From positions 4,774,001 through 4,838,000 of the forward strand of contig NC_035793.1 in assembly GCF_001653235.2 (NCBI RefSeq): 64,000 bases of DNA. The letters are read 5' to 3'. Position numbers and translations under genes: made by a program. The notes beneath the pieces were generated by a model, which was given only the letters and a program-made list of their open reading frames with translations, did no database searches and was not told where the DNA came from. Positions 24,301 through 36,798 of the stretch are shown here, piece by piece; the stretch's first letter is position 1, and the number at the start of each line of letters is the position of its first letter. Source of the stretch: Pochonia chlamydosporia 170 (lineage: Eukaryota > Ascomycota > Sordariomycetes > Hypocreales > Clavicipitaceae).

Positions 24301-27300
24301 AGGCCATGTCATCTTGCTGGTCCTGCAGGAGTCTTTGGTACTTATAGTACTCGGAATTAAATATGCTCTTCATCCAGGCAGTGTTGCCAATATCGTGATT
24401 GAGAATTGTTTTTCCCGCGTTAACACCTTCAGAATGCCAAGACTTCAGTTTTTCCTTACGCTTAGCAAGCCTACCCCTGGCGCTATCGCCAGTTCGTTGA
24501 TTCTCAACACTGACAAAGTCTTCCCAAGTTTTAGCAATGTTCCCAAAGAATAGTTTGTCGAGTGACGGTCGGTGTTTGTCCACCCAGAGGACAAAAGTCT
24601 CATCATCCACTTCTGTGAGCTTCTGGAAATCTTGCGAGAGTTGTCGTTGGTCCGGAGTCATGCATGATCGAATAAGAGCCGTCGACTCTGATGGCTTTTG
24701 TACCATGACAATCCTGAGAAAGTTGGCCGCTGCAATTCTGATGGCTGTCTTGCCATCAATGAGTTTCATGTACAGCTGGTACCAAAATAATCTGAAATAT
24801 TCGTCATCATGACCAAAACACTCAAGGATAGACATTTGCCAATATCCCAGCTTATTCATAAAGTCTTTGGCCTCTTTTTCAGTGACCCGAGCGTTTTCCA
24901 AGTCCGACAGCTTCAGCAGAATGATTCTGAGCAGGCAGCTTCGGATGGTAGACACTGCCTGGCTACATAAGCGAACGCTCTTGAGGTTCGCAACGTCTGG
25001 CCGTTGTAAGTATTCGAGGTTCGAGCCAATGAAGTCAATCATGACCTCTGCCCCGTCAATGAACCAGCCTTCAAAAATTGCCTCCGACATTTGGGCGCAA
25101 AGTCGTGAGATATTGGTTAAGAGACGAGGCTCGCACAGTGATTTTTGGTTGAGATGTATTCTGTCCATGGCTTTTCCCAAGATCTTCTTCAAAAGATAGG
25201 ATTCAAAATATGCCTGATGCTCTTGGAAGCCCGGCGGAACCTTTGTGAACAGGGCGAATCCGGAAAAGTCCTTTCTGTTCCAGACTTGGTCCAAGAACAC
25301 CTGGAGAACAAGCTCCAGCATCCCTTCTAGGGCAGGAACGCCTGAGTTAGCGTCAGCCGTTTCATTTGGTCGCTGTGAATGCCGTTCCAAATCTTGCTGG
25401 CGGCTTTGGTTTGCTTGCTGAGCCGTGAGCAGCACAAAGGATGAGGCGCGGCGCAGTGGTGTACCTTTGGGAGGAGTCGACTGTGGCGATGGCAACACAT
25501 CGACACTACTGGTTCTGACGATTGGTGCCGGAGCAGATCCTCGCCCCATAGGGCAAATGATAACATCGCTGCCGTCAAACGTGAGAGCCGAATCTCGCGA
25601 GTTTAGCTCAACTTCTGGCGTGACCGCATCGGTGCTTACGATGCACGGGTACACCGCATTGAGCAGCATCCGCATCCAGTCGGAAGAGATTGCAAAGTCT
25701 CGAAAGTCAGGGGATCGTTCATGTAGCTCCTGAAGAAACTGCAGCACCCCAAGCAAAACTTGTGGTTCCGCCATTGGGCTGTCAGTTTCATCCAAGTTGG
25801 TAACTATTCCAGAGTCAGTTAACCAGCGCACGAACTACACGCAACTTTGCACACATACCTTTGCAGTCCATTGCTATTGAAGGGTCTGATACTCGGCTTC
25901 CTGCTTCATTGGTACCGTTATCCTTTTTCCGTGAATCACCATCATCTTGCTGCTTCATCACATCCTTCAGACCATGCTGAAGCATTGACGTTACAATCAC
26001 AAGGGACTCTGGATACGCTACTTTTCGCTTCGAGAAAAGATTAAGGAGCGAAGTTTTGTCAATGCCTTGATCCATACTGATGTTGGCAGCGTCATAGCCA
26101 AATAAAATGCTGAAGCAGATTGGCCATAACTTGGGGTTGGCCCAGAATCGCTTCAATTTATTGGCCATGATTATGAATCCACCAGATTTCCCAGCAAATT
26201 TTGACGTGTAGCTGGACCCATGGGAAACCAAAAGTCTGGCCAAAATTCTACAGCCATGTATGACGACTTCGGCATCATCGTCGGCGAGGAGGTACAGTAG
26301 CCACTACAAACAGTTAGATACAGAAAGGCTACTGTTTTGAATCTGTCTCACCTTATTTGTTACAGTTCTTGCAAACTTCTTAATATGGTTCATGTTTCCC
26401 TTTTCGCATAGAATGCGGGAGTACATAGCCAATACCCGTGTACCAAGCTGTCGCCTAGTCAGGAATTTGGTACCAGCAAGTGGTGTTGCCACCCTCAAAG
26501 GGTCCACAAAGCTCTTCTTCAGAGCGCCTGGCGTTGTTGGTCGGGAAATGGAAGCTGAAGCTTTGGGAGTGCGAGGATTTGATGCCGGTGGAGTGTGGAA
26601 AGCATATGTAATGAACAAGGAGAGTGATCGCATAACTTCCTGGCTTAGATTCGATTTGACTAGTATATCAAAGGCCAGCATGAAGTGAGTCACGACATCC
26701 TCAGAAACCGCCTCGCCTTTCATGGCGTCTAGCAGTCGCTTTACAATTCCTTAAGTGAAGTCAGCGGATGGCGCCATCGTGCAAATTGGGAAGCTACTTA
26801 CGCATTCGTGTCAAGCGCCGACTGTTGAATTCGTGATGCTTGCTATTTACCGCAAATGTCAGGAATTGTTTATAGTAGAGCTCTTGGATACGAGGTGCTG
26901 ATTTCCTCCAAATATCGAGGTCAATGAGCAAGATTCGGTACGCTAATGGGTTAACAATAAAAGAATCAATGGGTTCCGCATGATTGTAGCCCACAAAGCC
27001 GAGGACAAGGCTCAGAATACGAAACAGCAGGCTATCGCGGTCCTCATTCGAGATTAACAATCGAGATGCGGCAGGTTCCCCTGCTATTTGCGTGCCATAG
27101 CCGATTTTGAACCGCAGAAGCATGCCAAGAATACCGTAGCCATTGTCTCGTTCCATAGCTTCACTGTTCCGCCAACTCTTGCGGATACAGTGAAACATGA
27201 TCTCAATAGCTCTGACAGTCTCATCAACCGTGGTCGCCCGTTCTAATAATTTTAGTGCCAGCGGAGTAAACCCAGCAAGCCTCCAGAGATTCTCGTCGAG

Positions 27301-29421
27301 ATACGATGGGACAGCAACAATTGGAGTCCCACGGAACGACGCCATGCCTTGTGCCCTAAACAATGCGTCTGGGAGGCTGGGCACCGCGCAATTAATTGCC
27401 AATGGCGCGCCTTCTTGACTCGATATACGGAACAAATTCCTCGTTGAGATGCGTGGCAAAGATCGCAGCAGGCCAGTATCCAGATACTGGACGTTTTCCG
27501 GGAACGTGGCGGAAGGGAGAATGCTCAACATGACTTTGGACTCTGGAAGAAGTGTACTAGCCTTATCTCGAACTGCGCGCAAAATGTCTGAGTTTTCGTC
27601 TTTCCCAGGATGGGTGATTTCATTGCGAAGGCCGAGCGTAGCAGACGTTTCGTAAGTTTGGAAGCCGCCCAGGCTGTCTTGGTAATTGCCTTGGTATCTT
27701 GGACCCAGTCCATAATGCACAGCCAAGTAATCATCACTGAGAACATCTTCGAACAGGTGTGCCGACGCCAGCGACCATCTCGAAAGTACGCGTCCTGGGC
27801 CGGCCTTGCCAGATAACTCCAGCGGAGTTCCCAAAAATGCTTGAACTGGGTTTGTCTTGTTGTGATTCGAGTTGAAGGATGCGAAGCTTTCATTATTATC
27901 ATTGGAGAGAGGTGGCGTCAGAGGATAGTTGCAGCGAATTTGTTCTGTGAATTCTCCATTGACGTACAAGGATGCCTTGCTCGTCGTCATGGTTTTCGGC
28001 CGTCGATGCACAATTGCGATATGGTACCACCTCTTTTCACAGAAGGATACAGATTTGAACCTCACACTGGGCTTGTTTGAGTACACTGACGTCTGTAAAA
28101 TGAAGTTGTGGGTGTCACGCTCAAGGTACATGAGCACAAAGCATGTCTGAGATGTGTCAAAAACACCAAATAATGTGGTGTGAGCTGTCGGATCAAAATT
28201 TTCAACGCGTATCCAGGCAGTAAAAGTGTAGCCAGCTGTCGATTGGGGAGGAAATGGCCGGCCAAGAGTAGATAATTCAAGAGATGAGTGGCCATGCAAA
28301 GAGAGATCGAATTGAAAGAATGGTGGGCCAGCATACTTAGACATCATTTCCAGACAAAAGTCGGCAGCTGCGGACCCAGGAGCAGAAAGCAGAAACTGTG
28401 TATCTGCAGGCTGGTTGACTCCGAGAAACATGAGCAATTTGCAAATAGCTAACAGTCGTTCACGCTCTGGAGGAGCCAGACACACGCCTTCGCCAAAGGA
28501 TGCATGGAGAAATTGTGACAAGACACCAGTTGAGTGAACTGCAGCTCGGTTGTATATTGAGTCCGAAATGGCACACAGGATTGTTTCGAGAACAAAAACA
28601 GAGCTCGGTGTGGCGGGTGAGTTTGTCGACCGAGGGATAGCCATCCAAAAGCTGACAACTGCTCGAAGGATTTCAGGGTACCGTATTACGGACGTAGGTT
28701 TGACGATTTCTCGTACACTAGGACCAATATTCTCAACCGACCGAGCCAGAACCAGGTCCCACTGCTCATCACCATCCTCGGACGGAAGCTTTTCTTGGTC
28801 TTCATCCTTGGCGGAGGTGTCTGGTGGTGTCGTTTCCGCATCGGGGCGTAATGCCTTTGCAATGGACTGGCAAAGTAGATCCAATGCTTCGTCATCAAGG
28901 GCAAATGCGAGGAGTTTTCCAAAGATATGGCAGCTAACCCATGGGTCTGGTTCAGCACCTCCCAAGCCAATACTGGCAATAGCTTGCTCAAGAGCCTCCC
29001 ATCCACCGCCAGCAACACGATATCGAAAGAACCTTCTATTGCCAGAATGATTGCGCAACGCCGAAGAAAGTACCTTGAGAATAGCGCCCAAAAGTCTAAA
29101 CAACAACATCATTTCTTGCTCGCTTCGTTTCTGAGGATCGTAAAAGCCTGAAAATGCGCGCAAAACATCGAGCAGGACGTCGAAACCACGGGCATGTCGA
29201 AAGTCATCTTGCAGAGCTGGCGATTTTGACGCGGACACATGCTGGTTTATGTCTCTCAAAGGTTTGACAAGTCTATTTATATCGGGATAGCCGTTCTCGG
29301 CGTACGAGGAGGCGGCACTAGAAAAGCTATCGAGGAGGTTGCGCAAGACTTCGAAAGATTTTGACGTCGTGGGAGCCGATGCCGCGGTCGATGACCGATA
29401 ACGTCGGGGTTGGGACGACAT
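21332..29421 (-). CDS. BEACH-domain protein (Bph1/LYST/neurobeachin family)
   Basis: BEACH proteins are large scaffolds in vesicle and vacuole/lysosome traffic. Seven exons, 29421-26802, 26749-26352, 26303-25859, 25803-22372, 22316-22159, 22106-21420 and 21364-21332, join in frame to give 2,590 residues; the introns are 48-55 bp. The N-terminal third is helical armadillo-like sequence, with a concanavalin-A-like lectin domain around residues 380-600 (YTFTAWIRVENF, KASLYVNGEF). A PH-like domain (about 1785-1945) precedes the BEACH domain (about 1985-2270) with YPVFPWILADYTSEDL, GTHYSSAMIVSSYLIRL and LIPEFFCLPEFL. WD40 repeats follow (FVTASADGQAFLWDL) and the last short exon supplies FEWNFGRGDR. 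Length suits the family. The 3' splices were chosen because they restore continuous WD repeats; those are the least certain joins. Confidence 0.93.
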
Positions 29422-30280
29422 GGCCGTGGAATTTTTTTTTTAATAAATCGCTATCATTCCAAACGCTTTCGTCTGCTCTCCTGAGCCCTCTTCAAGGGTC
29501 CAGGTTTTCGCAGGTCAGTGGCAGCATGGGAGAGCCAGGACAGCCGGGTCAAAGTTGTCGGATGTTGATGGCTTCGATGCTGAGTTTCTGCGGGGCTCAT
29601 ACAGGACGGCAGGAGCTCTCTCGAGACTGGCGCCTGCCTTGAAGAAGCCTCTTTTGGTTCACCGACGGGTTAGAATTAATGGAGGAGTTCCTTGAAAGCA
29701 GGAATTATGGCAAATTTCTTGTTGTAACCCCAGGTGTGGAGGCCAATGATGGATTTCTTGTGGTGGCAGCTACATAAAACGCGTAAGAGCTTGAGTCGGA
29801 GGTTGCTAAAAGCGTCACTCGTCACTGGTCAGCCGTCTGCTGGTGGGTGGTGTCGTGGCTAGAGGCTGTGGCGGGGCTCACAAGGTTCATACTTGACATG
29901 CATCCCCAACATCGAGTCAAGGTGCTTTATGCAAAGCTTTTGCTGTCAAATGCTGGCAGCGCCAAAAAATCGCTATTCCTGCTACGAAAGCCAAATTCAG
30001 TCAAGCGCACTTTTAACCTACACTCCATTGTATATTTTTGCATCCTTCTACGTACTCACCACGTACCAGAGCAAATACTATTGTATTAACTATAATTTAT
30101 TATTTTGGCTAACTTTTTTGAACGGCTGGGTACTTGGAAAAGCCGATTTGCTTAACTATATAATTCCTACTATTTATTCTAGTAAGTATACTTCCCAGCT
30201 TATCCGTTATACCGCCTGCCATTGCGCTAGTGGGGTAAATACTAAATAGCATCGTCTCTCACCAACATTATCATTAAATA
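29422..30280. other. Intergenic region
   Basis: This is the promoter side of both the BEACH gene and the kinase-like gene. It includes a T/A run near 29430-29445 and AT-rich sequence from about 29990 on. I see no gene. Confidence 0.55.
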
Positions 30281-31847
30281 ATGGAAACGTTAACAACTCT
30301 GCAAGAACAGCTGGACATTTTTGTCTACACTGGCGATGAATGGCAGTTCGAAGATCTGACAAAATATAAACAGTATGGGCTGCACCCCATCCTTCTCGGC
30401 GATGTCCTTCCCAAGCTGTCCACTTGTGTTGGGGAACCGACATGGGGCCTAGATATCGAATCATGCTAAAGCTCGGGTATGGGGCATTTGCTACAGTTTG
30501 GCTGGCTCGCGACCTTGTTGAGAAGTAAGTTTGTCGCCGATATTGTGTCATTTCGAGAAATTGACTTCTCCCCGTAGACGCTATGTTGCTGTCAAAGTCG
30601 GACTTGGATCAGATACACCCCATGTGAGCAGAGAAACCGAGACTCTGTCCCAGCTTTGTAAAACTGGAGCAGTAAAATATGGCTGCCAAAGAGTTCTTAA
30701 GCTCTTTGACACATTAATTATTGAAGGTCCAAATGGATTCCACGAGTGTTTGGTGACCGAAGTGGTCTCTCCACTCAATGATCCAGGTGTTAGGCAATAT
30801 TGTTCATTTGAAGCAGTACGCCAAATTGTAGAAGGGTTTGCGTTCCTTCATGAGGAAGGCATAGTACACGGAGGTAAACTAAGTAGTCTGTTCTACAGTA
30901 AAGACGGCCAAGCAGCTGACCTTGACAGATCCACACATCGCCAACTTTGGGATTGCCCTCCCCCAGCTGCAGCAATTCAAGGAAGACGATATTACGGAAT
31001 ACTTTGCTAATCCTGAAATCGTTCCAGTCGTTCCACGCGATCCAGCATTCCCACTGAACGCAGTACCCCCTTATATTGTGCCATCCGTATCAATCGCAGA
31101 CTTTCTAACAAGAAGGAAGGCCTTCCCCGCCGCCTCGGTCATGTCTATCAAGATTCTGGACTTTGGAAGAGGTACATAGATATTGAGCACGTTTCTCGAC
31201 CACAGCTGACACCATTATGGCTTGCCTGCATCGCCTACAGGCTAAGCGAGACTATCCCAAACTTGCCAGGCGCCGCCCCTATAGCGATTCGGCCCCCAGA
31301 ATTTATGCTTCAGGAGCTGTGCCATGGCAGAATCGGCTCTACTTGGAGCCAGGCGGCTGACATTTGGGCCGTCGGATGTACGGTAAGTCATCATCACTAG
31401 GATAGTCAAACCATGAGGTTAATATTATGTATAGTTGTACCATGTCCAATTCGGCCACGAGCTTTCTTCGACATGGGGTTCTCTGAAAGACATTTTTTTT
31501 CGTGCCATTCGATTTGGTGGACCTGCCCCAGAAACTTGGCTCAAAGCTTGGACCACGCAAGATGGGCAATCTGAAAATTGTTGGTTTCCTCTGCCATTCC
31601 CCATTTGGTTCGGTTACTATTCGCGATACCTACTGACATTTTAGCAGCGCGCTTCTATGGCCGAGGCAAGATTTGGGAGGCGAATCGCAAGCCGTCTGGG
31701 TTTCCACAGGATGAGGAAAGCTCGGATTTCCTCAACCTCATCAAGAAAATGATTGTGACAAACCCTGACGAACGGAGCCTGATGGCGGTGCTGTTGACCG
31801 ACCCATTCATGAGAGCAGCAAGGAGGAAGGAAGATGAGAGCATATAG
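30281..31847 (+). pseudogene. SRPK-like protein kinase, probably broken
   Basis: Fungal SRPK-type kinases phosphorylate SR-rich proteins; this copy belongs to an atypical branch. Recognisable parts in order: an N-terminal box around YGLHPILLGDVLPK; the glycine loop LGYGAFATVWLARD; VAVKV with the ATP-binding Lys; VHGDPHIANF in place of the usual HRDLKxxN; LDFGR; IRPPEFML; ADIWAVGC; and a C-terminal lobe with MIVTNPDERSL. Introns at 30525-30577, 30874-30928 and 31383-31434 join well. Problems: the frame shifts by one base between GEPT (about 30440) and RYRIM (about 30452); I find no splice that joins LDFGR (about 31165) to YRLSETI (about 31235) in frame; and a further shift lies near 31630. The catalytic loop also lacks the usual Lys. 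I read it as a decaying kinase gene; unusual splicing or sequence error are alternatives. Confidence 0.65.
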
Positions 31848-34410
31848 ATTTGGTGCCCTGATAGGTTGAAAATGAATCTGGCGAGACTACACAGTGGTAT
31901 GAAGTTCGCGACAGCGGGCTGGTGAGACGATGAGACGGAAATAAATTATGATCTCCTATTGGTCCTCGCTGGCTAAAAACAGGTTCTACAGGGTAGCTTC
32001 CTGGCAGCAGAGATTCATTTCAAATTGGTGGTTCATTTCGGCTGTCTAAGCTGTTAACTCTAGGCCGTTAGATGGATTGTGTGGAGTATTTAGCATTTGA
32101 ATCATCAACGTGATGGGCTTTTACGTTTTTAGGTGGCTCTTCTGTTTGAATGGTTCCTAAGCCCATGATTTGATCATCTCCGAGAGGGGGTAAGCCCACG
32201 TATCGCAGTGGTAACATGGGTCAACATTGTGCTACAGGCCAAACAGGGTACCAGCAGTTCGTTTCTGCACCTCTTCTCCTAACTTCAACTAAAGCCGTAC
32301 AATCTATCAATTTATTGATGTCAACAAGCCGTGCAGTCGTAGTGAAATCATGGCACTTCATGCACAGGATTGGCTCATCACTAGTGGCACGTGCCAGGGA
32401 CCACCTGATGCAGGATCATGAGGGAGCCCAAACAGCAGGACGCCCCAACAGCGGCATGGTAGGGATCACAGAGTCAGAAGTGTGGAAACCCATCTCATGG
32501 ACTCGATTTCTTGCTCGTCTGCATGCAAGCTCACGAATCAGCGACCCATTCTCCCCGCATTTTCAACGGATGCAGGTAAGGCAAGCATGGCACAACGGTA
32601 GGCAGCTCACTTGCAGCACAAAGTGAGCACATTATGGCTGGGAGCTCGGAGATAATCGTTATGGCGAATGGTACAGCCTGGTTGCTCTGTCCATGTCCGA
32701 CCGTCTCCAAGAAACAGAGCATGGCTCGCAGTCAACAAATTGGCTATGGGATAACTTCGAGATTGAGGCTGACATTGCTGTCACAAGTCTTTGAATATTC
32801 GGAAGGGTCTCGTCTGCTGCGTCTCCGTTGTTGGATGTTGGTTGATGGTCGCCAGGGTCGATTACGTTGGGAGGCACTTGGCACTCCTAGCACATTGCGA
32901 TTTCTCTTTGACGAGATATCGACATCTCCCTCGGCCGTGTGAGCTATAATTAATTACTACTTGGAAGACCTTTGGGGCTTGAGCTTCCCGCCGCGTCTTA
33001 CTTCCGGATGTTTATGCTTTGCAGCAGCCATCAACTGTGTCGGGAACTGGTGCTGAAGGGCTGGATGGGAGGAGACACACTTGTCTCACGACAGGCACCA
33101 GGTGACTTGTCTTGTGGCTCTTATCCAGGTCACTCTGGCTGTTTGGTCCCTCCAAGATGTCCATGGCTGGCTGTGGGTCTTCCGAGACAAGACCATGTTC
33201 CGAATCGCCGCAGAACAGGCCCATGTTTGTTACTGTAGCTCTGTGCCATTGTTAGTCATGGGGCATCGAGTGCTGCGGAGAGCTGGGTACGGTACCTGGC
33301 TGTGTTGGACCTGGAGTTGGAGGCACCAAGGCACCTAACTGTCTGACGTCGTCATGACAAGCTAGAATGAGCTGAGGCTGCAAGCAGGGTTCCTGGCTTG
33401 TGCATGCACGGAGTATTGTGGCGGTTGCATTGCCAGTCCGCAGCAAACGTTGGTGAGGATACTTTGGGCACATGCGTAGTCAAGTACCTTCCTGGGCAGA
33501 TAGCATAGGAAGAGGACCAATAAGTAGCGATGCCCACAACATTGCGTTATGGACGTTAGGACGGCATCGCATGCTCAAGCAGTGGATTGCGTTTGCATTG
33601 CATTACTCCGTGCTTGATGTCGCTGTTGTGTCTCGTTGGTGCACGCAAGAAAGAAGGCGGTTCTCGCCATACCAGCCAGACCCGTTCAATGTTGACCAGA
33701 CATGGACCCCAGTTGATCCAGCTTATCGCTATCAGTCGTATCGCCGTGGGAACCACTTGGCTCAAGCTGGCCGCAGCCTCCAGTGTCCAATGCCAGACCA
33801 AACATGGACGGCTTCTCCATCAAACCAGATGCTCCAATGGCGTCCGCCCCGGCTCCACCGGATTGGGCGCGTGCCCCCAGCGATCAAGGTGCAAGGTCCC
33901 ACGCTAAACCACTTTGGGAGGCTTTCACCTGGTGTGCACGCCTTGTTCGCCCCAGGCTCAGTGATGGATGCGTCACTGCCGCCATCGGCTCACTGTCACT
34001 GTCGCCGTCAATGTGGCCCTCTTGGCCCTCCATCAAGTCTGGTCTGGTGTCTGGTCTTGGTCCAGCTCTCGTCTCGCTTGACTCCGCCGCTTGTCTCGCT
34101 GCCTCCAGCCTTGGCTGGCTTACCTTATCTACCTCCCCAACTCGGACCTCGTCATCCGCCGACTCTCTTCCCTCTCCTCTCTCTTCCTTCCCATCTCCTT
34201 CCCGTCCATCATCCATCTCCAACTGCCTGTTTTTCATCGGGTTGGAGACCGCATCCGATCCTGTTGCATTTTCTGGCTGTCTTTGCATCTCGTTTTGCGT
34301 TTGTGTCGCAGGTAGACCAACGTTTGGCGTTTGCGTAGCTTGCCCGCTTATCACCATTAGCCATACAACCACACGCCTTCAGTCTGCCATCTCGCATCAT
34401 CACCACCATC
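31848..34410. other. 2.5-kb intergenic region upstream of the subtilase
   Basis: Many overlapping frames occur on both strands (for example 33472-34338 plus and 33884-34372 minus), but none resembles a family and they share the same bases in several phases. The C/T-rich block at about 34080-34400 directly precedes the subtilase start and looks like a pyrimidine-rich fungal core promoter and 5' UTR. Confidence 0.5.
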
Positions 34411-36106
34411 ATGAAGACTGTCCTCGCCCTCTCCGTGGCGGCTGTCGCTCAGGCGGCATTCAGCACCGAGACTATCCACAAGGGATCTGCTCCCGTTCTC
34501 AGCTCCGTTCACGCCGATGTCGTCCCCGACTCTTACATCATCAAGTTCAAGGACCACGTCAACGAGGCCAAGGCCACCGACCACCACAAATGGATTCAGA
34601 ACATCCACAAAGATGGCGAAGAGGAGCGCTTTGAGCTCCGTAAGCGTAGCCTCGGCTCCTCTATTGAGGAGGCTTTCGCTGGCATGAAGCACACCTACAA
34701 CATTGCCACCGGCTTCAAGGGCTACTCTGGCCACTTCCACGAGTCCACTATCGAGAAGGTCCGAAACCATCCCGATGTAAGTAAAGCAACCCCCTTCCAG
34801 TCGCAGACCTTCAATGCAGCCATTGAAGCGACGAGGCTCTTCTCATTCCTCATGCACTTGATCTAACATTGGCAAACAGGTTGAATTCATTGAGAAGGAC
34901 ACCATCGTCCACACCATGCGTCCCGTCAGCTCTGAGGAGTCTGTTCAGGAGGACTGCAACCCCGAGACCGAGAAGCAGGCTCCTTGGGGCCTTGCTCGTG
35001 TCTCCCACCGCAAGGGTCTTTCTTTCGGCACCTACAACAAGTATCTCTATGCTGCCGAAGGCGGCGAGGGTGTTGATGCCTACGTTATTGACACTGGTAC
35101 CAACATTGAGCACGTCGACTTTGAGGGCCGCGCTAAGTGGGGTAAGACTATTCCTACTGGTGATGCTGATGAGGATGGCAACGGCCACGGCACTCACTGC
35201 TCTGGAACCATTGCCGGCAAGAAGTACGGTGTTGCCAAGAAGGCAAACGTCTATGCCGTCAAGGTCCTCCGCTCCAATGGCTCTGGCAGCATGGCCGATG
35301 TCGTCAAGGGTGTCGAATTCGCTGCCACCAGCCACGCCGAGCAGGTCAAGGCTGCTAAGGATGGTAAGCGCAAGGGCTTCAAGGGCTCTGTCGCCAACAT
35401 GTCTCTTGGTGGTGGCAAGACCCAGGCTCTCGACGCTGCCGTGAACGCTGCCGTCAAGGCTGGCATTCACTTTGCTGTCGCTGCCGGTAACGACAATGCC
35501 GATGCCTGCAACTACTCTCCTGCCGCTGCCGAACTCCCCGTGACTGTCGGTGCTTCTGCCTTCGACGACACTCGTGCTTATTTCTCCAACTACGGCAAGT
35601 GCACTGACATTTTTGCCCCCGGTCTGAACATTCTTTCCACCTGGATCGGCTCCAAGTACGCCGTCAACACCATCTCTGGTACATCCATGGCCTCCCCTCA
35701 CATCTGCGGTCTCCTCGCCTACTACCTCTCTCTTCAGCCTGCCAGCGACTCTGAGTACTCTGTTGCTCCCATCACCCCCAAGCAGCTCAAGGATACACTC
35801 ATTAAGATCTCCACCGAGGGAGTCTTGACTGACATCCCTGCCGGAACCCCCAACAAGCTCGCCTGGAACGGTGGTGGCTGCAGCAACTACTCCAAGATTG
35901 TCGCCGCCGGTGGCTGGACTGGTAAGCCCGCCGCCTCTGAGATCGAAAAAGTCGAGAAGGCTGCCAAGGAGGAGGTCAGGATCATCTCCACCAAGGTCTC
36001 CAAGGGTGTCAAGAACTTCGGCGACAAGGCTGAGAAGTTTGTCGAGAAGATTCACGACGTTGTCGACAAGGAGATTGAGCACTTCATCTCCGAGATTTCT
36101 CTGTAA
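34411..36106 (+). CDS. Cerevisin-type vacuolar subtilisin-like serine protease
   Basis: This S8A protease matures other vacuolar hydrolases and degrades protein in the vacuole. Exons 34411-34776 and 34880-36106 flank a 103-bp intron and give 530 residues. In order: signal peptide (1-16, ending AQAA), inhibitor I9 propeptide (about 40-130, DSYIIKFKDHV), then the catalytic domain. The triad is Asp193 (VIDTGTN), His225 (GHGTHCSGT) and Ser391 (GTSMASPH), with oxyanion Asn326 (AAGNDN). The Ser-containing segment SGTSMASPHICG is intact. The long lysine/glutamate-rich tail after residue 470 and the propeptide layout match fungal Prb1-type vacuolar enzymes (the Pen ch 18/Asp f 18 allergen group) better than the short secreted Pr1/proteinase K type. 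Codon use is strongly C-ending, as in highly expressed fungal genes. Confidence 0.94.
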
Positions 36107-36798
36107 GAGCGTGGAATCTATACTACATGTTTTGTTAGGTATTACACATGATATACTGCATCGGGAGTATTCCTGTTTTAGGGTAACACAGATGTGTATT
36201 GAGGCGTAGAGTTATGGGTGATATTATATTTGTTTTTTGTTTAGTGTTTCCTTACCCGACTTGCTACAAATTTGCTGGAAGGCAGGGAACTTGCATGTAA
36301 CAGCTCGCTCACATTCGCATCAATATATTTCCTTGTCTCAATCTACAGAGTGTACCTTGGCTGTGTGACTATAGGCTTCCGTAACTTCGAACAGGGTGAA
36401 CGAACACCGGACCCAAAAGGTGATGCTTTTACAGTTGAAACGTTAGGACGGTGGGTATACGGCTCGTGAAGGCGTCGTGGGTCAGAGATTGTTGGAAGGA
36501 GCCACACTTGGTTTGGTCTTCACACAATATGACTGATCTTTCCTCCAGTATCCAACACCGGTCATGTTGGGGCAGGCTGTCCTCGTTATGCGCACATTGA
36601 AGCCTTGTTCATCTACCTGACCTTCCTTGTTTGCCACCCAACGGCACAGGCTGCTCAGTAACATGCCTCGCGCTCCTGTTGACTTTGAAGCTACAGTTGA
36701 CGTAAGCTTTACTCAACTTAAGATGATTCGATACCATCCCAACGCTACAGTAAGATTAGAAGCTTAACCTTTCTTCCCTGTTCACTTTATCATTTCCC
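36107..36798. other. Intergenic region
   Basis: This holds the 3' UTR of the subtilase and the upstream region of the next gene. An ATG at 36663 opens a short frame that meets a GTAAGC donor at 36701; it could be a 5' leader exon of the gene that follows, but I cannot join it in frame. Confidence 0.45.

Noticed and set aside
33472..34634. Long plus-strand and minus-strand frames (288, 283 and 162 codons) before the subtilase
   Set aside because: They overlap each other in several phases, run into the real subtilase start in another frame, and look like chance openings in GC-rich promoter DNA.
34850..36082. 410-codon minus-strand frame opposite the subtilase
   Set aside because: It is an antisense shadow caused by strong C-ending codon bias of the protease; its product is a Gly/Val/Leu-rich chance sequence.
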